Source of the DNA: an uncultured Poribacteria bacterium
GTDB taxonomy: Bacteria; Poribacteria; WGA-4E; PCPOR2b
Assembly (NCBI GenBank): GCA_958296125.1
Contig: OY282444.1
Location: forward strand, 1,607,940 to 1,671,939
Length of the DNA stretch: 64,000 nt
Direction of reading: 5' to 3'
Within the stretch, counting starts at the first letter, position 1. Every line of letters begins with the position of its first letter. The translations under genes and the position numbers were made by a program. The notes beneath the pieces were generated by a model. The model made no database searches. It was not told the DNA's origin and saw only the letters and a program-made list of their open reading frames with translations. This document shows, piece after piece, positions 16,959-26,074 of the stretch.

Positions 16959-17945
16959 CTATACACTCCCTTTGGGATGTCCAACGAATGATTCAGAAGC
17001 AGTGTCCAGCTGTTCTCGTATGGAATCATCAAGCGTCCAACCGACAGCACCAATATTATCGTTCAGGTGTTCAGTTGTGTCAGCACCGCTGATGGCAACG
17101 GTGATTTCTGGATGCGAAAGCACCCACGCCAAAGCCAACTGTGCAGGCGTTTTTCCTAATTCATCAGCGAGCCGCCTAACGGTTGTTATAACCCGCGCGG
17201 AGCCTTCTTCCATCATGCGGGCAAAGTCGTCACGGTTCCGTGTCGCAAACAGAGTTCCCGACGGCGGTGGGCGGTCTGGTGAATATATCCCACTGAAAAG
17301 ACCGACCGCCAACGGGCTAAACGCCATCGCACCCAACCCCGTATCCTTCACCAAATCAAACATTTCGCCTTCCATCTGACGATTCAGCAGGTTGTATAGA
17401 TTTTGGGCGCACATGTATGGCGTTGCATTGTATTTGTCCGCAATCCAGAGCGATTTGCAAACTTGCCACGCCGCATAGTTGCAACACCCGACGTAAAGTG
17501 CCTTACCCGCGCGAACGATATCGTCCAACGTCCGGATCGTTTCCTCAAGCGGTGTCAATTCATCGAAGCGATGGACCAGATAGATATCAACATGGTCTGT
17601 GTCCAACCGCTTGAGCGATCGCTCCACTTCACGCATGATGTGATATCTCGATAAGCCCTCATCGTTTGGGCCCGCTCCGGTGGGCGCAGCGACCTTCGTG
17701 GTAATCACAACGTTATCCCGCTTCCCCTTCAGTGCCCTGCCTAAAATCACCTCTGAACGCCCCTGATTGGCTCGATTGTCCATTGGGCCGTACCAATTGG
17801 CACAATCGATGAGGTTAATCCCCAGCTCAAAAGCGTGCTCGATCACTCTCTGGGCTTCCGCTTCATCGGGTTGCCCCCTGAAACCCAAGCCGAAAGCCAG
17901 CCGGCTCACTTGGATGCCGGCGGTTCCAAAGTTCACATATTCCAC
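16959..17945 (-). CDS. Aldo/keto reductase-family oxidoreductase
   Basis: 328 aa from a GTG start (GGGGAG SD, 6 nt). The AKR tetrad is visible: Asp and Tyr in NLIDCANWYGPMDN (about 45-58), Lys in VVITTKVAAP (about 84), and His in DIYLVHRFDEL (about 126). Near the C-terminus PEITVAISGADTTEHLNDNI gives the NADP-binding loop. AKRs reduce carbonyls using NADPH on a TIM barrel. It is separated by 40 bp from the membrane protein upstream, so they may be co-transcribed. Substrate not predictable. Confidence 0.9.
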   Translation of the reverse strand: MEYVNFGTAGIQVSRLAFGLGFRGQPDEAEAQRVIEHAFELGINLIDCANWYGPMDNRANQGRSEVILGRALKGKRDNVVITTKVAAPTGAGPNDEGLSRYHIMREVERSLKRLDTDHVDIYLVHRFDELTPLEETIRTLDDIVRAGKALYVGCCNYAAWQVCKSLWIADKYNATPYMCAQNLYNLLNRQMEGEMFDLVKDTGLGAMAFSPLAVGLFSGIYSPDRPPPSGTLFATRNRDDFARMMEEGSARVITTVRRLADELGKTPAQLALAWVLSHPEITVAISGADTTEHLNDNIGAVGWTLDDSIREQLDTASESFVGHPKGSV

Positions 17946-17985
17946 AATTTTGTCTCCCCTTTTTGAAATTGTTGCAATCTATGTT

Positions 17986-19923
17986 TCAATACCACGTCCC
18001 TCCATTCAAATAGATCATATACGTCTGCTGCTGTGTCAGGACACCGTAGATCATCCAAAGCCCCCCGGTTATAAAATCACCCAAAATCAAGCCGAAGAAA
18101 AACGGGATGGAGCGTTGATACCCTCTGACCTGACCGACCCGCAAAATAATGGCTTTCAACGTCCAACTGATGAGAAAAGTAAACCAGAAGTAATCAATGG
18201 CAAAACTCACGGCAAGCGGGTAACCGGCGGGATGAAGGGGCCACCAAAAGAAGCGGGTTCGTAAGACATGGAGAATTACGGTGAACGCCATGCCGACTCC
18301 CATAAACATGGTACGTGGCACATCGGCCGGCATTGGGTGAAACAGCCAGTTTTCTAACCGGCTCCAAGCGGTATTGGCGACCCAAACCTTAAAGAATGAT
18401 ACCCGCGCCAGCGCACCATCTCGGTACATCATGTCTAGGTTCGTCCACATCCCAACGATCAGTGCCACAGCCGCCCCAACCATCATCGCAATTACCAACC
18501 GACGAGTGTTGATACGAGCGACTTCAGCCATCTTGAGCGGCTCAAACTGATTTGGCATGGCGTGCGAGCGGTAACTCCGATTGAACCACTGATAGAAACT
18601 CATTACGGTTAAACTACTCCCCCCCCAGGTCAACGTCCCGAAAGCGGTCACCATCATGTCTGCAGGATGGTTGAAGATGCCGTGGGGCGCGCCGAATTCT
18701 GCCCGTAAACGGGTGACGGCGATAGCAATAGCAAAATAAAGCCCGAAGAAAACTGGAATGGCTAGCATCGTCATGCCAGCCTGATAAGACAAAATAAACA
18801 TGAACAGACCTCCGCCAACCAGTCCAAGTATGGCGGTCCGATAGCGCATCGGCTCGTCGGCATCGGCTGATGATTTTTCAGAAAATGCGGTCCGAAACGC
18901 AAAAATCAAATGCCTGCGCGTCACCCAAACCGCAATGAGGCACATGCAGATCCATGCACCGGCGGATTGTTCATAAAAGTAGGGGAAGCCGGGAAGCGTG
19001 TCCAATCCAAGGTAGCTACTCAGCACGCGGCTGAACTGGCGCATCAGAAAGAAGAACCAGCAGGTAAACGAGAGGTCTAACGGCAGGAAAAACCCGAGGC
19101 CGATCATGAACGGGAAGAAAGATATCATCGTATTGGACATCGCATCCCACGGCTTTTCAGTGAGTTGTCTGCCGACAAAGTGCAACTTGAGATGAAGATA
19201 TGGAACAGCGGGGAAAAGGACGTGTAATCCGTCCATGAGGTCTAAGGCGAAAGGGATGGAGAATCCGACCCATAGCAGACCGTTCCGCAAGAAATTTGAC
19301 GACTGTGCCATCGCCACAGGCAGTTGGATGATTGGAAATGCTAGTCGTTCGGTGTGCACCCACTGTCGGCGAACGAGGGTGTTGATACAGTGGAGCATAA
19401 ATAGCAAGACCAGCGTGAATAGCGTCCAGACTATCATGGGCCTTAGCCATGCTTTGAAGTGCTTCGGCTCGTAAAAGGAGGAATCCCCTTCGTAGTATCC
19501 GGTCAATACGGCATCAGGTGTGCTGACGGTAAACCAAGGCGGGATGTAATGGAAAAAGAGTTCCTTCCACTCATTTTCTTGGGTTGCAAATTGGTAGGGG
19601 TGGAGACTGATGGCGAAAAGGTCCTGTAACATCCCATACGAGGCGATGGAGGTCGAAATCACAATCATGGAGTAGATGGTGAGGAGCTCTCCAGTCGAGA
19701 ATCGAATCCGCGGCCACAGTTGCAATATACTGTTGTTGAACACAACCAGCCAAAACAGGATAAAGATTGGATAGATGAAGATCGGCAGTGCAGTCGCTTC
19801 CGCCCGGTACTTCATCTCCGTAATTGTCACCCAATAGACATTAAAGGCGACAAGTGCCAGACCGATCAGGATAGCACGTCCTGTTGCCCCTTTATATCGC
19901 TGCTGTGTTTTAATGTCTTCCAA
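17986..19923 (-). CDS. Polytopic membrane protein, DUF6785/DUF6784-like
   Basis: 645 aa, TTG start with GGAG 7 nt upstream. I count about 12-14 hydrophobic membrane segments across the length, e.g. AILIGLALVAFNVYWVTITE, IFILFWLVVFN, MIVWTLFTLVLLFMLHCI, FLPLDLSFTCWFFFLM and LVGGGLFMFILSYQAGMTML. Conserved-looking signatures include WVHTERLAFPIIQLP and RAEFGAPHGIFNHPADMM. I associate this pattern with the DUF6785 family of oligopeptide-transporter-like proteins, which is abundant in planctomycetes and related uncultured lineages. Transport activity is inferred only. Confidence 0.75.
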   Translation of the reverse strand: MEDIKTQQRYKGATGRAILIGLALVAFNVYWVTITEMKYRAEATALPIFIYPIFILFWLVVFNNSILQLWPRIRFSTGELLTIYSMIVISTSIASYGMLQDLFAISLHPYQFATQENEWKELFFHYIPPWFTVSTPDAVLTGYYEGDSSFYEPKHFKAWLRPMIVWTLFTLVLLFMLHCINTLVRRQWVHTERLAFPIIQLPVAMAQSSNFLRNGLLWVGFSIPFALDLMDGLHVLFPAVPYLHLKLHFVGRQLTEKPWDAMSNTMISFFPFMIGLGFFLPLDLSFTCWFFFLMRQFSRVLSSYLGLDTLPGFPYFYEQSAGAWICMCLIAVWVTRRHLIFAFRTAFSEKSSADADEPMRYRTAILGLVGGGLFMFILSYQAGMTMLAIPVFFGLYFAIAIAVTRLRAEFGAPHGIFNHPADMMVTAFGTLTWGGSSLTVMSFYQWFNRSYRSHAMPNQFEPLKMAEVARINTRRLVIAMMVGAAVALIVGMWTNLDMMYRDGALARVSFFKVWVANTAWSRLENWLFHPMPADVPRTMFMGVGMAFTVILHVLRTRFFWWPLHPAGYPLAVSFAIDYFWFTFLISWTLKAIILRVGQVRGYQRSIPFFFGLILGDFITGGLWMIYGVLTQQQTYMIYLNGGTWY

Positions 19924-19974
19924 TCACAATCTCCATCTTCACGAATGACACGGATAAACTGATTTCAGATGTCC

Positions 19975-20952
19975 TTATACGCTCAGGACTCTCCCTTCTC
20001 TGGCTGATTGGTAGATTTTCTCCAACAGTGCAACCGTTCGGCGTCCCTCCCTGCCATCAACTCTCAGGTCTCCACCTTCCTCAACAGCCTGAACAAAATC
20101 TTCGATGATGCTGTGAACGGGGTTCTCAATTTGTTGGAGCCGTTCCTCCAACCCTTCACCAAAGGGGCGCATCGTCCCGCCAAGCACGTCGTCAACAAGA
20201 ATCCCGCCTTCGGTCCCGTGCACTTCGGCACTGAAATAGACGCTTGTCGGGAAGGTTGTTGTCCCAACGATGACCCCTTTGGCACCGCTCTTGAAGTTCA
20301 CGATTGCAAGCCCGATGTCCTCGGTTTCAATATCGTGGTTCATAATTGCCATCTCACCGTAGACCGATTCAAAATCGCCCATGAACCAAGCAATGAGATC
20401 AAGCAGGTGGGCCCCCTGATTCGCCAGAGAACCGCCGCCATCCATCTCCCACGTACCACGCCATCCCTCGTTGCGCTCAAAATATTCGTCGGCTCTGAAC
20501 CACTTGAAGCGGACTTCACCCAGAATGGGTTTACCGAGCCACCCCCGCCGAAGGGCTTCTGCGACGCGATAGTTGGTGTCCACATAGCGGCTCTGATAAT
20601 CGACAGCTAACTTGACCCCCGCCTCGTCGCAGGCGGCGATGAGGCGATCGCAGGCTTCGGTAGAAACGTCCATCGGCTTGGTGGTAATCACATGCATCCC
20701 TACCTGCGCCGCGCGGATGCCGAGTGCTGCGTGGGTTCCGCTTGGTGTCATCACCATCACGCAATCAATATCGCTCCGGCCCAGAATAGCGTCCAGATTC
20801 GGTGCCCACTCCGTGTCAAGCTCTTTGGCGATGCGTTTGGCGAGAGCTTCGTTCAGATCGACAACGCATTTCAACTCAGCACCTTCGGCATTTTTAATCA
20901 GCCGAGCGCGGTTGCTCCCCATGCCCAAACCCACAACTGCGAAATTGATCAT
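19975..20952 (-). CDS. Gfo/Idh/MocA-family oxidoreductase
   Basis: 325 aa. Rossmann motif FAVVGLGMGSNRARLI (residues 4-19), signature TTKPMDVSTEACD (about 94-106, TKP instead of EKP), and the catalytic region AVDYQSRYVDTNYRVAEAL. The substrate domain contains GGGSLANQGAHLLDLIAWFMG. The stop lies 52 bp before the DUF6785 gene, so the two are likely expressed together. Fourth family member in the window; substrate unknown. Confidence 0.88.
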   Translation of the reverse strand: MINFAVVGLGMGSNRARLIKNAEGAELKCVVDLNEALAKRIAKELDTEWAPNLDAILGRSDIDCVMVMTPSGTHAALGIRAAQVGMHVITTKPMDVSTEACDRLIAACDEAGVKLAVDYQSRYVDTNYRVAEALRRGWLGKPILGEVRFKWFRADEYFERNEGWRGTWEMDGGGSLANQGAHLLDLIAWFMGDFESVYGEMAIMNHDIETEDIGLAIVNFKSGAKGVIVGTTTFPTSVYFSAEVHGTEGGILVDDVLGGTMRPFGEGLEERLQQIENPVHSIIEDFVQAVEEGGDLRVDGREGRRTVALLEKIYQSAREGRVLSV

Positions 20953-21374
20953 ATCGAAAAATCCTTTCGCGTAAAGAGTTATGCGTCAATGCTTTGATTT
21001 GTTGCAAACTCTACAACCGGCACTGTTACCCTGATAGAGAAGGACAAACTACAATAAAATCGAGTTTTAAAGTAAATGATAGCGGGAATAGCCAAAACAC
21101 TCATTCTCATAACATGTGAAATTTGTATTGTAGCACCTTCCTTTATCGTTGGCAAGCGGAAAAAAAATGATCTTATCATAAAAGTAACCTAAAGCCCCTA
21201 TAGAGTTGGAAGTAAATCCGCTGAGAGTGGGAGCAATCCAGCAAATAGGTTGATCGAAGACTTGGAAGTTCTGCAAATTTCCTGTATAGTCCAAATAGCA
21301 CTCGGTTAAAAGAGACCACCAACAGAGCCGATCTCGCTGTAAACCCCTAGGAAGAGGAGATAGAAGGTTTTTAA
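20953..21374. other. 422-bp divergent intergenic region, no gene seen
   Basis: This AT-rich stretch separates the divergent Gfo/Idh (20952) and CorC-like (21375) genes. The only frames (e.g. 21067-21294 minus) lack an SD and resemble nothing. No tRNA or known riboswitch consensus was seen. It presumably holds both promoters. Confidence 0.6.
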
Positions 21375-22475
21375 TTGAAAGACACCCGTAAGATGTGCTA
21401 TAATTATTTCAGCTTTGTAAGCCAAACCTCAATCATAATCGTACTATTTCCTTCAATAAGGCTATCTCTATTATTTGAAATGGAAGTGAGACACAAATTG
21501 AAAACAAATCCATCAAAGTCGCCAGAAGAAGGCGCAGAAATCACGACAGCAACAACTGATTCGCTTGTTGTGGCATCCCAACCCAACCCAAAACAAACAC
21601 TTTCCACTCCAGCAAATACAGTTAAACCGGAACGCGGCTTATTTGGGAAACGGAAGCGTAAGGGGGACCCCAAAGCAGAACAGATCAAACAGATTGTCCT
21701 TGACAATATCAACGCTTTCCCAGAGAGTGATGCGCGGATATTGCGTGGTTTCTTTTCCCTTTCGGGGACAACTGCACGGGAAATCATGATTCCCTTGTCA
21801 GAAATGATTGCCATTCATATTGCCACGCCGATCGAGCAGGCGAAGGCGATGGTGCATCATTCCAATTATCAGTATGTTCCGGTCTACGAAGAGCGGATCG
21901 ATCGGTTGACAGGGATCGTGAGCATCATGGATATTTTGTACACCCCGCCTGGAACGAAAGAACTCAGTCCTTTCATAAGGACTGCATACTACGTTCCAGA
22001 GACAAAGCTGATAGGTGATTTACTCGAAGAGTTGCGTCTTGCTACAGAACCTGTAACCGTTATTATTGATGAGCACAGTAGCTGTGTCGGATTCGTAGCG
22101 TTGGAAGATCTCCTTGAACAAATTGTGGGTGAGATCCCTCATAACCATAAGCGGCGTGTGCTACATATCGAACAACTTGGGAATAATTCATGGACACTTG
22201 ATGCACGGACACCGATCAATCTCGTCAACGCGACGTTAAGCACAAATATTCCCAGAGATCGCTACGATACCATTGGAGGATTTATGCTAAAACTCATTGG
22301 TCGGTTACCGGAACAGGGTGAAAAAGTAACCTATGATGCCATCGAATATACTGTTGATGAAGTATTCGATTACGGTATCGCTGTTATTCACGCCAATAAG
22401 AAGCTGTCGCAGGTTTCCGACAAAAGCTCCAGTGGCTGGAACCGTGTCACAAAAAAATTAACAGGCTCGTCATGA
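21375..22475 (+). CDS. CorC/HlyC-family CBS-domain protein
   Basis: 366 aa from a TTG start with AGAAGG 7 nt upstream; the ATG at 21480 lacks an SD. After a basic, low-complexity N-terminus (to about residue 105), the family core begins with TAREIMIPLSEMIAIH. Two CBS domains follow (QYVPVYEERIDRLTGIVSIMDI and VIIDEHSSCVGFVALEDLLEQ), then the transporter-associated CorC_HlyC domain (YDTIGGFMLKLIGRLPEQGE). The N-terminal DUF21 membrane domain typical of CNNM/CorB proteins is absent, as in YbeX/CorC. Role probably in Mg/Co efflux or ribosome-associated; unproven. Confidence 0.85.
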   Translation: MKDTRKMCYNYFSFVSQTSIIIVLFPSIRLSLLFEMEVRHKLKTNPSKSPEEGAEITTATTDSLVVASQPNPKQTLSTPANTVKPERGLFGKRKRKGDPKAEQIKQIVLDNINAFPESDARILRGFFSLSGTTAREIMIPLSEMIAIHIATPIEQAKAMVHHSNYQYVPVYEERIDRLTGIVSIMDILYTPPGTKELSPFIRTAYYVPETKLIGDLLEELRLATEPVTVIIDEHSSCVGFVALEDLLEQIVGEIPHNHKRRVLHIEQLGNNSWTLDARTPINLVNATLSTNIPRDRYDTIGGFMLKLIGRLPEQGEKVTYDAIEYTVDEVFDYGIAVIHANKKLSQVSDKSSSGWNRVTKKLTGSS

Positions 22476-22525
22476 CGGATTTATTCGTTGCATCAGATGG
22501 ACAGAACACTCATCTCTGACACCCT

Positions 22526-23728
22526 ATGCACAAAGAGCACTGGCTGAAATCCGAATTAGACCAACTCAAGCAAGCCGGGCTCTGGCGATCACTCCGTTCC
22601 GTCACGACAGCACCAACAGGGCGCATCCTGCTTGATGGGCGCGAGGTCATTCTGCTCGGATCGAACAACTACATCGGTTTGAGTGTGCACCCAATAGTGG
22701 TTGAAGCTGCCGCTACAACCGTGCAGAAATACGGAACGGGCGCAAGTGCCTCCCGTCTGATGTCAGGTAATTGCCAGCTTTATGCAGATCTCGAGGCAAA
22801 GATCGCTAAAGCTAAGGGAACAGAAACCGCCCTAGTTTTCGGTTCCGGGTATCTAGCGAATATCGGTACCATCCCCGTGCTGGCAGGCGACGGCGACCTC
22901 ATTCTCAGTGATGCCCTCAATCACGCGAGCATTATTGATGGGTGCCGCCTCAGTCAAGCGACAAAACAGGTCTATCGGCATTGTGAGGTCGAGCATCTAG
23001 AATCGCTGTTGGCACAATCAACGAAATTCAGACGCAGGCTCATCGTGACCGATGGGGTATTCAGCATGGATGGCGACATCGCCCCGCTCCCTGAAATCTG
23101 TGCGTTGGCTGAGCGATACGATGCAACGGTGATGGTTGATGATGCACACGGTTTTGGGGTTTTAGGAGAAACAGGCGCGGGAACAATTGAACATTTCGGA
23201 TTGGAGAATCGTGGAGTTATTCAGATGGGGACGTTGAGCAAAGCAATTGGCGGGTTGGGGGGATACGTCGCTGGCAGTGCTGTTTTGATTGATTTCCTAG
23301 TGAACCGAGCGCGGAGTTTCGTTTTTACAACTGGACTTCCACCCGCAACGTTAGCTGGTGCTTCGGCAGCGATTGATGTGATCCGTTCCGCCCCTGAATT
23401 GCGCCAACGACTGTCATCCAATGTTTTCCTGCTAAAAAACGCTCTGGTGGAAAGCGGATTCCAACTCCTACCGAGTAAGACCCAAATTCTTCCACTGATC
23501 CTCGGCTCTGCGGATGTCGCCTCACGGTTCGCTGAAGTTCTGCTTTCGCACGGTGTATATGCCCCCGCTATCCGGCCGCCCACTGTACCGGAAGGAACGA
23601 GCCGATTGCGGATTTCTGTGATGGCATCTCATACGACTGAAGATTTAGAGACAGCGGTCAAAGGGTTTGTAGCGGCGAGAGCTGCCACGCAGATCGACAG
23701 CAGCACTCATCCAAAGCAGCATGATTAG
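22526..23728 (+). CDS. Alpha-oxoamine synthase-family PLP acyltransferase (BioF/Kbl-like)
   Basis: 400 aa. The fold-type I PLP features are complete: SNNYIGLSVHPIVVEAA, the GTGASASRLMSGN glycine loop, DALNHASIIDGCRLS (His stacking on PLP), MVDDAHGFGVLGETG (Asp for the pyridine N), and the Schiff-base Lys239 in MGTLSKAIGGLGG. The family condenses an amino acid with an acyl-CoA: 8-amino-7-oxononanoate synthase (alanine + pimeloyl thioester) or 2-amino-3-ketobutyrate CoA ligase (glycine + acetyl-CoA). No biotin or threonine genes lie nearby to decide which. It starts 50 bp after the CorC-like gene. Confidence 0.85.
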   Translation: MHKEHWLKSELDQLKQAGLWRSLRSVTTAPTGRILLDGREVILLGSNNYIGLSVHPIVVEAAATTVQKYGTGASASRLMSGNCQLYADLEAKIAKAKGTETALVFGSGYLANIGTIPVLAGDGDLILSDALNHASIIDGCRLSQATKQVYRHCEVEHLESLLAQSTKFRRRLIVTDGVFSMDGDIAPLPEICALAERYDATVMVDDAHGFGVLGETGAGTIEHFGLENRGVIQMGTLSKAIGGLGGYVAGSAVLIDFLVNRARSFVFTTGLPPATLAGASAAIDVIRSAPELRQRLSSNVFLLKNALVESGFQLLPSKTQILPLILGSADVASRFAEVLLSHGVYAPAIRPPTVPEGTSRLRISVMASHTTEDLETAVKGFVAARAATQIDSSTHPKQHD

Positions 23729-23785
23729 CTGAACCGCCGATATGAGTAGCCAGGGTCAACTATAGAGACACAGCGGTGATGCCGT

Positions 23786-24526
23786 TTAGATCCGACTCGA
23801 CAATTCAATCTGATCGAATGACGTAATCTCCGGATGGCCATGCCCAGCCGGGACTTTTGCATTGCCGGGGCGTTTACACAAGCAGGTTTGCATCCCGGCC
23901 GCGCGGGCTGCTTCTAACTCAATGGGCACATCGCTTAAAAAAAGAATTTGCGACGGCGGCAGACCAAAGTCTTTGGTGATTGCTCCGTAACTCGCTGCTT
24001 CCTTCTTTGGACCGATGGTCGTGTCGTAATGTCCTCGAAACAGGTGCAGCATGTTCCCAACCACGGTATGCCCGAAAAACAGTTTCTGCGCCGCAATGCT
24101 CCCAGATGAAAAAATTCGGACATCGCACCCGGTGTCGTCCCAAGCTTGAATTGCAGGCAAAACATCATCATAGACGTGCGCCCGCATTTCGCCACTTTCA
24201 AAGCCGGACCGCCAAATTAAGCCTTGAAGTGCTTTCAACCCCGTCGCTTTGACATCGCCATCCATCAGCCGAAGCACCTCCTTCCGGAGCAGTTGCCGCG
24301 GTTTGCTTACCTCAATTTCGTTTCCACACCACGCAACGAAAGATTCATAACCGGCATCTTTGGCAATCAGATCGCACACCTCGTTCAACGCCGCTGAATT
24401 CCAGTTGGCGCACAGGTATTTATCCAATTCGCGGCGCACGAAAGGGAACATCCGATCGTAGACAAAGCTGACCGACGAAGTCGTGCCTTCAATATCGAGC
24501 AGGATTCCATGCCCGGAAAATTTCAT
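23786..24526 (-). CDS. mtnC: Acireductone synthase (enolase-phosphatase E1)
   Basis: 246 aa. HAD-superfamily phosphatase of methionine salvage: converts 2,3-diketo-5-methylthiopentyl-1-phosphate to acireductone. The catalytic motif is DIEGTTSSVSFVYDRMFPF (residues 11-29). Motif II is IFSSGSIAAQKLFFGHT, and motif III/IV is ILFLSDVPIELEAARAAGM. Length is normal for bacterial MtnC. Its ATG overlaps the mtnD stop (TGATG), which implies translational coupling in mtnB-mtnD-mtnC. Confidence 0.92.
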   Translation of the reverse strand: MKFSGHGILLDIEGTTSSVSFVYDRMFPFVRRELDKYLCANWNSAALNEVCDLIAKDAGYESFVAWCGNEIEVSKPRQLLRKEVLRLMDGDVKATGLKALQGLIWRSGFESGEMRAHVYDDVLPAIQAWDDTGCDVRIFSSGSIAAQKLFFGHTVVGNMLHLFRGHYDTTIGPKKEAASYGAITKDFGLPPSQILFLSDVPIELEAARAAGMQTCLCKRPGNAKVPAGHGHPEITSFDQIELSSRI

Positions 24527-25107
24527 CAGACTTGCACCATAGGCTCAATGTCGCTGGTAGGAGACAGGTAGGCTGGCCCCATGCAGACAGGTGTGTAATT
24601 CTCATGGACGGAATTATCAACATAGTGTGGTGTCCACCCCGACATATCCTCAAATAAGCGAATACAGCGGATAGTGCGGTCATCGCACAAGTCGAACCAA
24701 TGCTGAGTTCCGGTTGGCACACGGATTAGATCACCGCTTTCCACCTGGATTGCAAACACAGGAGCGTTATCTGGATGGATGTGAAAGAGTCCGCTGCCTT
24801 TGATGGTGAAGCGAACTTCATCCTCGCTGTGTGTATGTTCTTTGTTGAACTTTGCCAACATAGCGTCCAAGCCGGGTGTCTCTGGCGTGACATTAATTAC
24901 ATCCGCCGTCACAAACCCACCTTGTTCCTTGAGGCGTTCGATCTCCGGGGCATAAGCGTTCAGAATTTCTTCGTTTGTCGCATCGAGACCAACGCGGCCC
25001 TCGACATCCCACTTTTCATACAAGATATCGAATGGCTTCAGAAATTCGCGAATTTCCTGGTGATCGGTGATTTCTCGGTTTTCGTCTTGCACTCGAATGC
25101 GAGCCAT
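24526..25107 (-). CDS. mtnD: Acireductone dioxygenase (ARD)
   Basis: 193 aa from the ATG at 25107, which has a strong AAGGAGG SD; the longer frame to 25188 overlaps mtnB. Cupin-fold metal dioxygenase that splits acireductone to the methionine keto-acid precursor and formate (Fe form) or to off-pathway products with CO (Ni form). The metal site is HTHSEDEVRF (HxHxxxxE), and the distal His is in GTQHWFDL. Length matches bacterial ARD. It sits between mtnB and mtnC in pathway-consistent order. Confidence 0.94.
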   Translation of the reverse strand: MARIRVQDENREITDHQEIREFLKPFDILYEKWDVEGRVGLDATNEEILNAYAPEIERLKEQGGFVTADVINVTPETPGLDAMLAKFNKEHTHSEDEVRFTIKGSGLFHIHPDNAPVFAIQVESGDLIRVPTGTQHWFDLCDDRTIRCIRLFEDMSGWTPHYVDNSVHENYTPVCMGPAYLSPTSDIEPMVQV

Positions 25108-25142
25108 AATGTTCCTCCTTATTTCAATTAAGGGTTGGTTAA

Positions 25143-25805
25143 TCAAACTGGCATCGCTCCGGCAAGTATCAGATGCCGAGCGACGCATTTAAATAGAAAC
25201 TCAAAAATTTCGATGTGCCGTTTCGCTTCGTCCAGATCACGTCCCCATGTATACAGACCATGCCGCCGAATTAAAAATCCGTGCTGAATAAGAGAGTGGA
25301 AATCATTCAAGCACTGGCGAACCTGTTCGGCTAACGCGGGGATATCTTGTGTATTGTCAAAGACCGGCACCCACTCAGAGTGCTCATGGGTTGTTACGCC
25401 AGCAAGTCCCTTGAGCATTTCATAGCCTTCGACTCCGAAACCGTTGTCCTCGAAATACAAATCCGAAAGCAGGGTCCCCCAGATAGAGTGTGTGTGCATC
25501 ACCGCCCCGATGTCAGGTTGTTCGGCGATAGCGATATGCAGCAGCGTTTCCGCAGATGCTTTCGGCTGCTCAGCAACGATGGGGAGGCCGCCGCTGCCTA
25601 CACGCACAAAATCGTGTCGCGATAGGTGCCCTTTATCTTTTCCGCTTGCAGTAATTAGCAACTCCAGCGGCTCACGACGAATCACCACGCTGTAATTACT
25701 ACTGGTGCCGAGCGACCAACCGCGAGCGTGAAACTGATTGCCAACCTCGCGTAGCGCGTCTATCTCTTTTTCAAAACCTTTAAGGGGTGTCCCGGATAGA
25801 TCCAA
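25143..25805 (-). CDS. mtnB: Methylthioribulose-1-phosphate dehydratase
   Basis: 220 aa, class II aldolase/adducin family. It dehydrates 5-methylthioribulose-1-phosphate before the MtnC and MtnD steps. Visible features: LGTSSNYSVVIRR near residue 32, LLITASGKDKGHL, the zinc-binding HTHSIWGTLLSDLY (about 104-117), and the third His in LIRRHGLYTWGRDLDEAKRH. First gene of the mtnB-mtnD-mtnC operon. No mtnA, mtnN or transaminase gene is in the window. Confidence 0.92.
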   Translation of the reverse strand: MDLSGTPLKGFEKEIDALREVGNQFHARGWSLGTSSNYSVVIRREPLELLITASGKDKGHLSRHDFVRVGSGGLPIVAEQPKASAETLLHIAIAEQPDIGAVMHTHSIWGTLLSDLYFEDNGFGVEGYEMLKGLAGVTTHEHSEWVPVFDNTQDIPALAEQVRQCLNDFHSLIQHGFLIRRHGLYTWGRDLDEAKRHIEIFEFLFKCVARHLILAGAMPV

Positions 25806-25924
25806 GGCTTCCTTCCTATGGCTTACTGTTACAAAATGTGAGGCGGTGTTCGGGTATCTTCCTCATTCGGAAGACCACCAACTCGTAATAACCGACAAAT
25901 AATGAGCATTCCCCGTTTTTTCCT

Positions 25925-25952
25925 TTGACAAAAAAACAGAACCGAGTAAAAT
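25925..25952 (+). promoter_or_regulatory. Candidate sigma70 promoter for the PhyH gene at 26075
   Basis: TTGACA (25925-25930), a 16-bp spacer and TAAAAT (25947-25952). It is the best consensus match in the 269-bp divergent region between mtnB and the PhyH gene. Confidence 0.45.
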
Positions 25953-26074
25953 ATTGTAGCGCATTTCGCGGAAGACATCATGCGAAAGCAGCACCCGAAA
26001 AACATGGGCAGCCATAAAATCGAAGTATTTCTAATTACCGAATCCATCAATAATCATGAGTAGGAGATGACACA

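Noticed and set aside
21067-21294. Minus-strand frame in the divergent intergenic region
   Set aside because: TTG start, no SD, composition unlike proteins; not supported.
25806-26074. Possible SAM riboswitch before the mtn operon
   Set aside because: The expected SAM-I/SAM-II sequence pattern was not found on either strand.
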